Below are positions 34,931 through 47,900 of a stretch of 64,000 bases of DNA, one piece after another. Numbering within the stretch: the first letter of the stretch is position 1; the number at the start of each line of letters is the position of its first letter. The notes beneath the pieces are model-generated. The model was not told where the DNA came from. It searched no databases and worked only from the letters and a program-made list of their open reading frames with translations. The translations under genes and the position numbers were made by a program. Source of the stretch: Thuidium tamariscinum (lineage: Eukaryota; Streptophyta; Bryopsida; Hypnales; Thuidiaceae); the NCBI GenBank assembly GCA_947034885.2, contig OX344751.2, forward strand, positions 39,771,082 to 39,835,081. The letters are read 5' to 3'.

Positions 34931-35658
34931 TCTTTTTAAAAATATAGGTGAAACATGTTGTTCTAAAGGACTAGTTTGTTTGGATATATGTTAAGTACCC
35001 TTAGTACATCCAACTTCAATTATTATACTAGTAGCTCTCATTTCTTCCTCTTCATTTAATTTTATGTTTCCATCACATAATCTTTTTTACAACATTTTCC
35101 ACATTTGGTGAGTTAGTAGAAGAAGTTGTAACTCATGATCATTTGGTAGGCCTTTTGGAAATTGACATGAAGAGTTGAAATTTTTTAGGAAATATGGATA
35201 GTTTGGAAGTGGCCTTTCACAAAGACTTTCATATGATAAAAGAAAATTAATGAAATGAAAATGTTTTCACCAAAACCATATTGAGTTATTGATGGCAAAA
35301 GTGACACTAATTTCTTATATTTAAAATCACCTGTAATAAATATTTCATTAATATGGGTGTAAAACCTACATATGAGATAAAAAGAAAACTTTAATATGAG
35401 CTCTTTAAAGTTTGCTAACTCATTTTTACTAAATATCAAAAAATTTATTTGTTTTAATTATGAAGTCTTAATATCATCACATTATCACATTATGTGTTGC
35501 AATTAGGCCAACATTCCAAATGAATTTGGTTCTCCTACCTTTGATGTGAAAAATTGAAAAATAAAGTTGAATGCAAAAAGTAATAATATTAGGATCATTT
35601 AAAAATAAAATTAGTACAAGTTGAAAACATACAATGAATATACAGAATGGGGAAATAT
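34931..35658. other. AT-rich intergenic DNA
   Basis: No gene seen. The minus-strand frames at 35185-35439 and 35477-35728 are hydrophobic by A/T composition and lack motifs. Confidence 0.5.
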
Positions 35659-36372
35659 GGGTGATTGCAAGAAACACTTGTCCTTTTTTTTGTCCCCTTG
35701 ACCTTTTAGGAGGTAGTTTTTTGCTCATAACTTTTGCATCTTTTGTTAATTTGACTTGAAACTTGAAATGAAGGTGCCTAAAAAAGCTTTACATTTTGTG
35801 TAGTTTTTTCAATTTTTTCAAAATTATTTTACTATTTTTAAACTTCCCCCAATTGGGTGTCTACTTTGGCCATTTTGGAGGGTTTTAGTCCTATTTTTGA
35901 CCCAAAAATGCAAATTTTGAGCTGAAAATTGGCATGCATGGACCTCACCTAAAGCTACACAAGACCACAAAGAGATTTTTTGAAAATACTATATTGTTCA
36001 ACCTCCACATGTCATCAAAGTGGCTGACTTTGCACAAGTGTAGAGAATAGAATTTATTTTTTCCAAAGATGAAATTTGTTGGAAAAGAAAGACCTTTACT
36101 TGGAAAAAAAAATTCATTTTCATTTTTTGAATTTTTTTACTATTTTTACCAAATTAGTGAAAAAAGAGTTATTTTCATTGTATTTTCCATTGTTTATAAC
36201 ATTTAGAGAAAAAATTTCTTAGGTCTGAATTTCAAGAGACATAATATTCTCATTTCTCTTCAAATTATCCATATTTTGTTCAATTTAAAAAAAAATTATT
36301 CCAAAAGTCACAGGACTCACTGATTTTGAGCCATTTTGAGCCAAAATTGGTAAGTGTTTCTTGCAACGACCC
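35659..36372 (+). mobile_element. TIR element of the GCAAGAAACACTT family, copy 3 (best ends)
   Basis: Left end GGGTGATTGCAAGAAACACT. Right end, on the complement, GGGTCGTTGCAAGAAACACT. This is a 20-bp terminal inverted repeat with two mismatches over 714 bp. AT-rich dinucleotide flanks (ATAT-like) may be part of a target duplication. Non-coding. Confidence 0.82.
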
Positions 36373-39339
36373 ATATATAACATGATACATGTTCAATACT
36401 TATCTCCTAGTAACTTCTCCTATTGACTATTTACAATACCATTGTTCACCATTTGAGCCCATATTTTAAGTGTTTAGATTTAGGCAAGGTTCATAATTGG
36501 ATAGTTGTATCTAACTATAAACCCCAAAATACCCTAACTCACAATTAGTAATGCTCCATCAAAGTCAATACATGTCATCTAATTTTTATTCTAAGAATTT
36601 AAAAGTTCCTTACAATAACAACAATCTCCATCGTGAACCAATTTCTATACAAAAATAAAAATGACTATATGTTTGTACTTCTACTTGTTGAAGATTCCAT
36701 CTATTTTGAGTGATTATAATCCATCATTCAGTAAAATGAAAAATGATTAGACAAAGAATATTTTAGGATTTCTCTCCTGAAATTTCACCTAGTAACAAAT
36801 TTCTATCACTAATATCAATACTCCTTTTAATAGAGCTTCAAAGACAACCAAACTACATACACATGTAGCAAAATGTTCATCCATCAAATCTTCATCTACT
36901 AGTACCAAACTACATGAACTTTGTTCATCAATTGGAGCTAAGAGATCTTTTGGAAGGCCTTTTACTTGAAAGTTTTTTTGTGGATTTGGAAGCTCTCCTC
37001 ACTGGCTCACTTGCCTTATAATCTTGTAGTCATTGTTGGAGTAGTTTTTTTTTCTAAGTTCGTTGTTACTAGAAGACTATTCACCTAATTCTGTTATAGG
37101 TGTTTATATTATTAAAACCTTGCATGATTATAGTATAAATATGTTATAAATACCTTTATATAGATGTTTATATTATAAGTACCTTCATTGATTGCAAGAT
37201 ATCTACTCCTACAAAAAAAAACTTAGACTCACATGCTTGCATTTTCATGCTCTGTCACAAACAAAAACATTGTTGATTTGAAATTGTTATAAACTTTAGA
37301 AGCAAAAGTAAAGAAAATCCATATGAAATACAAAATACTTTCAAGAAATTTGAAATTTTTATCATAGGTATATATTATAGTAAATAACATCACAAGTAAA
37401 AAAACTTTATCATTCAATAATCAGAAAATTAGGAAGTAGTGTGATTTGGGTCCCAAAGTTCAAATTGCCATAAAACATGTATCCACTTTCTAACAATTTT
37501 GAGAGGTTCAAACTAGAATAGAAATCAAGCTTCACTATATTCATTCATTAGCTTGATAATTATGCAAAGATCATTTTTTTGCTAAATTTTAGTTGTCAAG
37601 CAAAGATATACAAATTTTCCGAAATACACTAAAATACCATCTTTTATTATTTGTTTTGTAGCATCTTATTGTATAGAAAACTCAATAATATCTCAATGAA
37701 AGAACCATAATAAGCTGCAATCACACTTAAAATTGTCTAAAAAAAAATTGATGGTTAGAAAATTGTAGATCTTTATCATTTGATATTCATTTGGAATTAT
37801 TTGTAACACTCTTTCTAACTTTAGCTCTCTTATAAGAATAATAAATGTTTATAATATAGAAGAGTAGCAACCTATGCATATAGATGACAATTCTTTTAAT
37901 TTACATCATAGTCTAGACTTATTAAAGCCTTGGATTTACAAATTAAAGATTATAGACTTCTAAATTCCCTTTCATTGCAGCATTCACTAACTTAGTGAGG
38001 CCAATATAATGAAAAAGTTCAAAATGCATCCTCTATTTTGGAATGAATAACATATTCCTCGAAAAATCTATTATTGTCATTGATGAGGAGTAGGTGGGCT
38101 TAATGGGTTGATTTATAGATCTCCTACCCTATCAAAGCACTAAGAAAGAAGAAACTAACAACTCCAAATATATTTCAAGGTTTGACATAGGCTAATCTTT
38201 AAAGGGTTGGATGTTCAAATTTCAAATAAAGGTGAATACAAACTTGTCCTAGGTACATTTAAAAAAAAATTTAAATTTATCTAAATATTTATATTCTTTT
38301 ACTAATTTTCCTAAGTTTGTACAATTTAGATTTTCAAAACTTTCCTTTGCAAATATTATATGGTTTGAGGTGTATAAATTTGTCTAAGATCAAAAACTAT
38401 GGAAAGTACAAAAGATTTTAGTAAATGAGAAAAATAAAACCTCAAAAAAATTACAATAACTAAAATTTAGCATTCTAAGATCAAATCAAATAATATTCAA
38501 TCTATAATGGAATTTTATCTTCAAATTTGATTGAGAACTATTGGTTAGAATAGTAGGTGATCTAATCCTATGGATATCATCAATTGATTGTATTTTACAG
38601 TCTTTCAATGCTTTGAATCCATTATTACATTATTGTTCTATAATTCATTTTATAATGCACCTCCACAATTTTAGATATCTAGACCATCTATGGTCTTTAA
38701 TCTTCAAGGACTAAGAGAATACAATGTGTTCTTTTCAATAGCAAATTCTTAGAAGTGTGAAATAAATCTCAGTATTTTGTAAAGTAGGGTTGAGTAGAGT
38801 AACAAGTTGACATTCTTGTTGCATTTTTCACTTTCCAAAATTACAATGCGTTGAGAAGTATTTAAAATTTATTTATAAAATTTCTACAATTAATTCCATG
38901 CATATTGGACAAATTAGTCTTTACTTTTGTATATTCAAACTAAAAAAATTTCAAGCACATATATATGCAAGATAACATCAAATTAGAACAACTCATTCAA
39001 AATGTTTGTTACCAAAAAGTTGTTAGGTCTTGAGGGTTAAAAGGTTAAAGGGTTGTTCATTCTATGATCCACATGCCAAGTCCCTTAGTATGCACCATGG
39101 TAAGACTACCTTGAAGATAGTAAAAAGTATTTACATCTCACTAAGTATTGAAAGCAATGTATATCAATGTGATTTTTGGAAGATGTAAAAAGTTTGTTGA
39201 GACTTTGTAGACTATAAGAGCCGTATTTTTTTGACAATAAAACAAATTGTCACATTGATAAAGTGAAGTAAATCATTACATTACATTTACATCATTTACT
39301 TTACATTTATCATGTAAAGTGGTAGTCACTCCTATTCAA
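36373..39339. other. AT-rich intergenic DNA
   Basis: Almost 3 kb of A/T-rich sequence with no coding signal, RNA gene or recognised element ends. Confidence 0.5.
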
Positions 39340-39680
39340 TTAATTAGCCCACCCCTATCCCCCAAAAATGAGTAGCCATTGATCGTTTTAGGAAAAAAAA
39401 AAAAAAAAACCTTCCCTACTATTGATCTTGAAATATAAATGATATGAATATTGGGATACAAATACAAGGATATGGATTCATATAAACGGTATATATACTG
39501 ATACAAGAGATAAAGACAAAAAGAAATTATCCCATATTCATTGTCAAACAAGTTTATTTTGAAAAATATAAGATTGAGGGGGGGGGGGGGGGTCATGGCT
39601 ATTAAGATTTTCAGATTATTTTCAAATCAAATTATTTTTCATACCCCCTCAAATAAAATGAATGGGGGTCTTAAAAGTAA
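39340..39680 (-). repeat. Dispersed repeat with 17-A and 15-G homopolymers
   Basis: Inverted relative of 9375-9770: it shares the AGTAGCCAT segment and a diverged ATATGGAT/ATATAA core. It has a run of 17 A at 39393-39409 and 15 G at 39578-39592. The minus-strand frame across it is an artefact of these runs. Confidence 0.55.
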
Positions 39681-40115
39681 TTTGATTTGAAAACTTTATA
39701 GTGTATCACACACTATACAGTTTAAAGTGCAGTTTAAAGTGCAGTGTAAAGTGGCAATAACTGCCGATATGTATGGATTTTCATCATATATGGATTTTCT
39801 TATCCAATTCAAATTGCAAGGTAATAGATGACCATAGACAATTCTTCCTTTATTCAAAGAGCAAAGATTCCATGCACATCACACTTACAACCAAAAGGTT
39901 TTTTTGAGCAATGTTTCACTTAAAATCAAAACAAATTGTTCAAAAAAATATTTTGTAATATGTTTTTTTAACTTCAGTGAACAAAGTCCTTAATTGACTT
40001 CACATTTTGAAGACTATATTACACCTATTTGTATGAATGTACATTCTTTTGGATGAAAAATTTAAGTTTTATAGCATCAAGAAAGTAACCCCAATTGAAA
40101 CAATTATATTGTTTT

Positions 40116-40277
40116 GGACTTTACACAATATAGTACAACTATACTGTTGCAATATTAAAACACTACTGCAACAATACTCTTTCACCTACAATAGTGTAGT
40201 TCCATTGAAATAATATTCTTGCAGTATTGCTATAGTATTGCAATAGTATGATTTTGGTACTATATTGCATAAAGTCC
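40116..40277. mobile_element. 162-bp MITE with GGACTTTA termini
   Basis: Left GGACTTTACACAATATAGTA matches the complement of the right end, GGACTTTATGCAATATAGTA, at 18 of 20 bases. The interior is rich in TATTGCAATA-like palindromes. No target duplication is evident. Confidence 0.72.
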
Positions 40278-40515
40278 ATAATAGTATTGCAATAGTACTA
40301 AGGTAGTCGAGGGGTTATTTCCTGCTCGGCAGTATGCATTTTAAAAGTTTTGTTCATTTCTATAGATGCAAACAATTCCATTACTCCAAAAAAATTTGCT
40401 TTCTACATTGCTTCAAATAAATGAAAAAAAATCTTTGTTTACCCTACTTGCTAACAAATAGAACTTGGAAATGAGTTTACAAAATAGATAGGCTGTTGTT
40501 CATAAGAAGGATTAA

Positions 40516-41441
40516 CCCCTAAAGGACCAAACTGCGTTTTTTGGCAACATAGCGATTTTGGGCAGCTCACTACGGGTAGAGTTTTTATTTTTTTTCTTTG
40601 AAATTTTCACACAACATGTGTCCGAGGAGTATCTTGAAGGCCCAACAATTTTCATAACTTTTGACTACATGGTCAAAAAGTTATTGCATGATATGTAGTT
40701 TTCATTGGTCGGCGGGCAGCCCAAAAAATTCTTATAAAAACTTTTTTTTCAAAATTAAAAATTTGAAATTGGTTTTCTAGATTTACATATATGCAGAAAG
40801 CTTTGAATCACTCCATTTTGATTTATGAGATGAAAGTTATAAAGAGATTTAGTTTGCGGGCAGTTATGGATTCTCTACTCTTAAATAAACTTTGGAAGCC
40901 TTTGTTTTCCTCAATTTTAATTATTTTTGAAAAAAAATTAAAAATTTGGATGTTGATTGTTTGTCACAACATTACAACCATAGGGATTTTCATTTTTCAT
41001 TTTTATAAATAAATTATTCACAATTTAGTGTTTTCAAACATTTTCTACTTCTTTCTACTTACTATTTTTTTCCTATATGTTGTACAATTCCAAATGATTT
41101 GAAATTTTTTGACCATGTAGCCAACTTGAATTGTAAACTGAATTCAAAGAGTAACCACCATTTTGGACATTTTTTTCATAGAAATGTGACCTTGTGAAGT
41201 GCAGCTGCCCGCTTTTTTGCAGGGACAAAAAAAGGGTTTTTGTCAATTCACATGCTAATATCTTGCAATCTATACGGTGGAAAATTCTGAAATTTTTTCC
41301 ACATCTTCTTACACAAGTTTAATATAAGATCCTACGGTTACATGTGTCTAAAAATGTTTTTTTTCAAAAATTTGGTGCTTGAAGTAGACATGGCAGTTTT
41401 GGTGTGTTTTTGGTGAAGACATAGTCTCTGACCTTTAGGGG
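40516..41441 (+). mobile_element. TTAA-flanked ~0.9 kb element, copy B
   Basis: Flanked by TTAA at 40512-40515 and 41442-41445. Ends CCCCTAAAGGACCA and, on the complement, CCCCTAAAGGTCAGAG. The interior shows the family layout (CTTGCAATCTATACGGTG and AGATCCTACGGTTA near the right end) but is more diverged than copies A and C. The 73-codon frame inside is AT-driven. Confidence 0.8.
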
Positions 41442-41997
41442 TTAATATAAAAGACAATATAGGGTGAGTGCCTCCCAAACTAACACTTTTTGCTATTGTG
41501 TTTAGTAAATATTATTAGATTGATTAAATTTTCATATTTTCTTGTTAGCAAGTGAAAAGAGGTTCTAATGCACCAAAGAATGTGACATTTGGATATTGTA
41601 CGCAAAAATTATGAAGAAACAAAGGTTTTTTCTACAAGAGTACATAATTGACTTTGGGAATGTATCCACAATGAAGATGGAAATTTAGGGTTTAATGCTA
41701 CATTTTTTGGATGCCTACTTTATGCTCAATCAATAGTCAATATATATGAATGTCCTGGATTTTGTTGACAATTTTTAACCTTCAAAGGACAAGTAGGTTA
41801 TTGTAGAAATCATTTCTTTTGGCATTGTGCAAATAGTTAGTTCAAGAAATTCCAAAAGCACTCATTGGAGGTCAAACTACTATACAAGTATAAGACATCT
41901 CCTTCCTACACAAGATTTCAAAGATGAATAGTTGCACTTTTGTCCTATACAAAAAAGTCTATCATTCATCAACCAAAAAATGATTGTGGCATCATTT
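41442..41997. other. AT-rich intergenic DNA
   Basis: Nothing recognised between the TTAA-flanked element and the CACTA MITE. Confidence 0.5.
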
Positions 41998-42161
41998 CAC
42001 TAGAAGAAATCTATGTTTGCCTCAACAAAATTCACTTGATGTGTTTGTTGAGGCAAACACAAAAACTGCATTGAAGAACGTAGAAAAACGTAGATTTTGC
42101 GTTTGCCTCAACAAACACATCAAGTGGATTTTGTTGAGGCAAACATAGTTTTCTTCTAGTG
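41998..42161. mobile_element. CACTA-type foldback MITE, 164 bp, with TTT target duplication
   Basis: Ends CACTAGAAGAAATCTATGTT and, on the complement, CACTAGAAGAAAACTATGTT. The arms of ~60 bp are almost perfect inverted repeats containing GTTTGCCTCAACAAAAT. Flanked by TTT at 41995-41997 and 42162-42164. It should form a stable hairpin. Confidence 0.9.
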
Positions 42162-42680
42162 TTTATAGATTAAATGGAAAATTCAAGTTAAAATTGATTG
42201 ATAATACCAATCAAAATGCCAACAAAATACACCCTAAATTCTCAGTCAAAGCGCTGATCACCTATACCCATGTATAGAATGTAGGACATCCTCATAATCC
42301 AATACAACTACTCTACTAGATAAAATCTATCTTTCATTGCTTTGTAATTAGAACTTGAAATTTTAATCATTGAAAGCACATTCAAAAAGTACTTTTGAAT
42401 ACAAGAAAATTCATATATAGACATTAGACAAAGAAAACCAAGCCAAAAAAACAAACATCATAGTGGTCTCAGCAAATCAGAGTTAGCAATGCACATTTCA
42501 CTCCAAATTTCAAGTTCTAACTACAAAGCTATAAAAAGATAGAGAGTTATATTTTGCACACTTGTCTCCAAGTTCCTATAACAATGTCCTTAGGAGAAGT
42601 ACCTCCATTGTAGCCTTCATTCATCTTGGTCGTATACAAAGATCATAATTACTCTTCCAAGATCATAGTTACTCTTCTTC

Positions 42681-42740
42681 TTGGTTGAGAAGGTTTGTGT
42701 ATTTCCAAACAATATTTTGTTCATATCTTGATTACCATCT
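42681..42740 (-). pseudogene. Relict C-terminal fragment of a lectin receptor kinase, distal copy
   Basis: The complement reads DGNQDMNKILFGNTQTFSTK, clearly related to the last ~20 residues of the intact kinase at 44945 ([18 protein letters not shown]). A stop codon lies directly upstream in this frame and no kinase domain surrounds it. It is a decayed piece of a second kinase gene or of a 3'-end duplication. Confidence 0.7.
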
Positions 42741-43221
42741 TACTAAATGACACTTCTAAAATGGAAAAATGAAATCTACATTGATTAATTCAAGTAAAAT
42801 TCAATCCAACCTAGCTTGCATGGCACTCAATATCTACACCAATACAACATAATTTTAAGGTAGGAGGTCCACAAAGCACCTTCTAAGAACTGATTGCAAT
42901 TATAGGATGTTAAACTCCTTGAAACAATTTTTAGTAAATTTTTTGTAGGAAGAAAAATAAATTGGCATCTAATCCAAGACATTTCATATTTTTTGGACCT
43001 TTATAGAATTTATTTATGAATTCTTAAAGTAGTCTTTGAAAACATCCCTTCTTGAAATGTACACTGTGGGTCCATTGCAGAAAGCAAAATGTACCCTTAC
43101 ATAAGAGATGCTTTTAGAGCAAGGTCTGTTTTAGGACCTCTTTTGTTAGTAGAAACCTAGGTCTTCAACATACTCTTCCTTTATGTCGATCTTAGGATAA
43201 GGGTAGTTATTAACCTATTAA
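42741..43221. other. AT-rich intergenic DNA
   Basis: No gene recognised, and no further kinase-derived sequence that I can see. Confidence 0.45.
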
Positions 43222-44189
43222 CCCCCAAATGACAAAGAGGACAGAAAGTGTCCTCACAGAGTTTCAAGTCCAATTCAAAGTGCTGTAACTTTTGCATCCA
43301 CGGTCCAAATTCAATGAAACTTGTTGGTAAAGTTTTGAAATATCTTCTAGTTTGTGTGGTAAAATTTTCAAATCAATCAAAGTTATAATGAAATTTTGGT
43401 GGCCAATCAAACTTTACAGCTCAATTTGATTTCACCAAACTGCATTTTAGGGCTGCAACTTCGGGGGCTTGTATCTACTTCATCTAATGTTTGTTTTCAG
43501 TAAAATTTAATGGGTTTTGTTCCCTTGAAGTCTACTTATTGTGATAAAACTTTCATATCAATCCAAGTTGTTTTGAATGTTTTGGAGTGACTCAAAGTTC
43601 AACATCTTGGCATTTTGAAACTATAGTGAACTTCAAGGGCTTATATATTTTTCATAAAGAGTCAATTTTTTTTTAAAAATCCTAGAAAAGTTGCACATAC
43701 TACTCTAGTATGTGTGACAAAAATTTCATGTCAATCCAAGAAGAAATGAATGACTAAAGAGCATTTTAGTAGAAGGACATTTAGGCTTAGATGTATTTTT
43801 TTCCAACTTTTCTTGATATTTTTGATATTTTAAAACGATTTTGTAGACACAATGAGTCAACAGAGTGAAATTTTTTTTCATAGTTTTGTTTTCATACTAT
43901 TTTGAAATCACATAATTGTGTAAAGTTTTTTCCTTTGAGTAGGTTTAGAAACCAAATTTCACCTTCAAATGTGTTTTTTGGAAAATTTCAGCATTCATTT
44001 TTAACACTAAAACACTATAATCTTGCAATCTATATGGTCAAATGACTCCAAATTTGATACACATCATCTAAAACATGTTTTCTAAAAGATTGTATGGTTA
44101 AGATCTCTATAACTTAGTGACATTTAGATCTACAACACTTCAAAAGGAAAGATGTTTTTGAACCCCAAAAATCAAATGTCATTTTGGGG
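43222..44189 (+). mobile_element. TTAA-type element, copy F (diverged)
   Basis: Left flank TTAA at 43218-43221; right flank TTGA at 44190-44193, one base from TTAA. Ends CCCCCAAATGACA and, on the complement, CCCCAAAATGACA. An interior block, TCTTGCAATCTATATGGTCA, followed by AGATTGTATGGTTA near the right end, parallels the family. It is either a divergent subfamily or an older copy. Confidence 0.6.
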
Positions 44190-44621
44190 TTGAGGACCAT
44201 GGTTGATTTTGGAGGTGGACAATACATTTTCTAGCCCAAAGCTAAACATAAAAAAACCCCACCAAATCATGATGCATTCCAAAGATCTAACTATATTGGT
44301 GAAATTGGCACGAATATTTGGGCCTCTTCAATAAATTTTTTGGCAATTGAAGATTTTATAGTTAGAAGATTTTTGTATTTCCAGCCCATATTTCCTTTGT
44401 TTTTTCAACCCCTAAACCACATGCTAGCAGGTTGTTGTAATTCTTGTCCCAATGCATTCAATTCCCAATTCTCCACACCCATCCCCATTTGTCCATATCC
44501 AAATTCTTTCTAAAACTTTGGCTCCCAATGAAAAAGTGTCAATCCAACCCAAACAGTGGTCGACCGGTCCTTAATGGGTTAATTCCTCTTAGTCTTCGTC
44601 TTCTTCGTCACTTCTTACCTT
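44190..44621. other. Intergenic DNA
   Basis: No gene. The part from ~44560 on is collinear with ~44880-44950, so it belongs to the duplicated 3' region of the receptor kinase. Confidence 0.45.
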
Positions 44622-44690
44622 CTACCTGGCTGTGAAGGTCTGTGCATAATCAAACAAGAACTTGATGATATCTTGATCGCTACTTTCCTA
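44622..44690 (-). pseudogene. Relict C-terminal fragment of the receptor kinase, proximal copy with stop codon
   Basis: The complement reads DQDIIKFLFDYAQTFTAR and then TAG, matching the end of the intact kinase ([21 protein letters not shown]) about 320 bp away. Flanking sequence is also similar (44560-44690 against 44880-45000), so this is a partial tandem duplication of the gene's 3' end. Confidence 0.8.
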
Positions 44691-44944
44691 ACATTCATAA
44701 AGTCGGAAACAGAAGCCCCGATGATAAACTCAGCTCCTCACTCCACGAACTATCTGTTCCCGTGTGCCGCAAATCCCGCAATTAGCAGAACCACCCTCAA
44801 ATTCTCGTCATTCGAGTTGTTCATTTCCTGCAATGTTGGGTCAAGTCCAGGTAGGGATTCAATCGAGTCCTGGATCCGTAATGGGTCTGTATGCGTATCT
44901 TCCTACTTCAATCTGTATCCTCTTTTCCCTTCTCTTCACTTCTG

Positions 44945-47900
44945 CTACCTCGCTGAGAAGGTTTGTGTGTACTCAAACGAGATTTTGTTCATGTCCTGAT
45001 CCCCACCATCTTTTCCTGGTTGGAACAGAGCAGCATGGCCCGAGTGGAACCCCTCGTCCGACGTCTGCGCGTACGAAGGAGGAGCAGGGGCATCCTGAAC
45101 CTCCAAAGTGCCTTCCAACATCTTCACCACGTCTCGCATGGTGGGTCTTTTCTCAGGGTCATCCTGCGCACACCACAAGCCGATTTGCAGCACCCGCCGC
45201 AGCTCGCCCTCGTCCAGGCTCCCTTTGTTCAGCCTCTCATCCACTAGGGTTGTCATGGGTTGTCCTCGGTGGAGCTCCTTGTGTGCCCACACTGCGTAGA
45301 AGCATTTCTCGGAGGGGAGGGACAAGTCCACGGTTCGTCGCCCGCCGATGAGCTCCAGAAGGGTCATGCCGAAGCTGTACACGTCCACCTGTGCGTGCGT
45401 GGGTCAGGGACATGTCAATGGAGATAAATATCCGTTATGTACTCGGTGAGTTTCATGCGGAGATTGGTACTTTGTCAAGAGATGACGAGGTTCCAAAAGG
45501 CTGACCCAAATTACCAGAACAAGAGTCTACTTCGTATGTTCGTCAATTTCAAGGTATCTTGGATGTAGCATTGTTGCCAGTCTTTACGGCGGAAAAAGAG
45601 TCAGGATTCACCCTATACATTCTACAGTCCATCTAACACACTCTTGACCGAATTTTGATCGTATTAGTAGTAGTCATTCGACGACAAACAAATCAACGAC
45701 AAGAATCCAAGCTGCCTCGCTCTCATGCGAAGTTTGACAGCTTTATCTGCAGAATCTTATATTGCTTTTCAAAAGAAGAATTGCTCCTTGATTTTCGTTT
45801 GACATTTGGAAAACTGGCTATTAATTCAAAGAAGATGCACATGAATGCGTACCTTCGAGGTGAGAGTGCAGTTGGTGAGCCACTCGGGTGCCAAGTAGCC
45901 CCGGGTGCCGCGGATGTTGGTAATCACACGGCTCACTTCTTTGCCCAGGAGCTTGGCCAAGCCGAAGTCCGAGACTTTGGGGGTGAAGTCTGCAGTGAGG
46001 AGAATGTTTTCCGGTTTGATGTCGCAGTGGATGATGGAGGATCGGCACTCATGGTGCAAGTAGGCAATGCCACGCGCAGCGCCAAGGGCGATGGCCATTC
46101 GAGTCGGCCAATCCAAAACCTGCACAAGTCATGTAGCAAGGTCAGTCCAGTCACTTCGTGTTGCAGCTTGATTACGCATTTTAGGATTCTTGAACAGGGA
46201 GGCAATCACGGTGTTCTACAACCACGAGGTCCTACAGTGTCACTGTAACAAGAATAATTCATGCTGCAGTGGCCCACAATTCATGGACGAGCTTGCATTC
46301 AAGAGTTTCCACAACGAAAGGGGCCTTGAGGCAAAGGGTTCCCTGCCTTAGAAGTCCAGGAATGTAACGCGGCAGCCAATCGCATGTGCCAAGAAAAAGG
46401 GGAGGAAATGGGTGAAAAATGGTATAATGAAGAATGAAACCAACCTACCTGCATCTGCTGTTTCTCGTCAGATTTGGTGAAGAGGAACTTCTCCAGGGAT
46501 CCGTTGGAGATGAATTCATAGACAAGAGCTCGGTGATCGCCCTCTGCACAAAAACCTCGAAGACGAACGAGGTTTATGTGTTGCACGGTTCCTGCAACAA
46601 GCATCCAGTAGGGACTAGTTAGTGCAACAAGCATCCATAATCAAACGAAATGCCATGTCGCGTCGTTCTACTCACTCAAGACTGTCTAAATCTGTACTTC
46701 TTGGTTGATCAAAGAGCTTTAACTGAGATGGAAGATTCTGAGTAATTAGGTTCGTATGATTAGCAAAAGAGGCAGTGATACTGTGCCTTGAACACCTCTC
46801 CCTTTTGTCCATCCAATTCTCAGATTTAGGTTTTCAATGCAAGGGATATGGTCTCCTCAGAGTCCTGGACTCAGCATTTTCAACAAATATGCTGAAATCC
46901 AATTCATCAAGCAATGAACGCACGTGAAGAATGCGAGACTAACAATTCTGGATACTAGAGCTTGTGCCTAACTCTCCATTTGCTGTGCTTAGAAATAAGG
47001 ACGAAGTTCAAGATGAAGTCTGACTACTCTGTTACCGAGGGGTTGTCAGGTGGTTTCAAGGATTGTGCCCAAGAATGGAAGCAATTCCCGGAAACACAGT
47101 ATCAAAAAATCTCAAATGCTTTGAGACAAAGAGATGAGGTCATCTGGAATTGTGTCAAAACAAGCAACAGAATCACGCGCACAGCAGAAATTCTGAATTG
47201 ACACAGAATTTGAGATAATTTGAGATAATGCATGCCTTCACTCACCAATGACGGCAACCTCCGTTCGAAACTCTTGCTCCCCTTGTCTCAGCTTGGCCAG
47301 CGTCTTCACCGCCACTTCACTCTTATCCCCCAGCGTCCCTTTATGCACAGTCCCAAAGCCTCCACTCCCCAGCTGCGTCCCAAAGTTCCCCGTGGCATCC
47401 ACGAGCTCCTTGTACGAAAATCTCATCACTCCCACAGCACTGAACTCCTGCTTGGAGTTCCCGTTTCCTCTCAGCTTCGCCCTCCACAGCCACCACAGCA
47501 GAGCTCCTACCAAAACCACTCCCACAAACGAAACCAGAACCGCAATGACAATCACCTTCGTGGAGGAGCCTCCCTTGGAACCTCCAGGAATAACCTCTGA
47601 TGGAGGGGCTAGGAAACGGAGGAAGAAAGGGCTCACGGAAGCATTCAAAGCTCTGGCGTTGTACACAACTGACGAGGGGGAATGGAGTGTGCAGGTCGTG
47701 TCTGTGAAGGAGTAGCCGCTGCAGGAGCAGTTTTGGGAACACATCTCTCGACAGGAACTCTCCGTGTCGTTCAAGTAGACCTGCGCAAATTAAAATGGTA
47801 AGTTAACTGCAACAAGAAGGAGGGTAATGCTCAGTTGTTTTGCAATGGTTTCGTAGCGTTCAAGGACTCTGCCCTGAACCCATGGTCTACAGCAAAATTC

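Noticed and set aside
44764..45351. 195-codon plus-strand frame
   Set aside because: Antisense shadow of the last kinase exon.
45655..46248. 197-codon plus-strand frame
   Set aside because: Antisense shadow of the kinase exon that carries HCDIKPEN and DFG.
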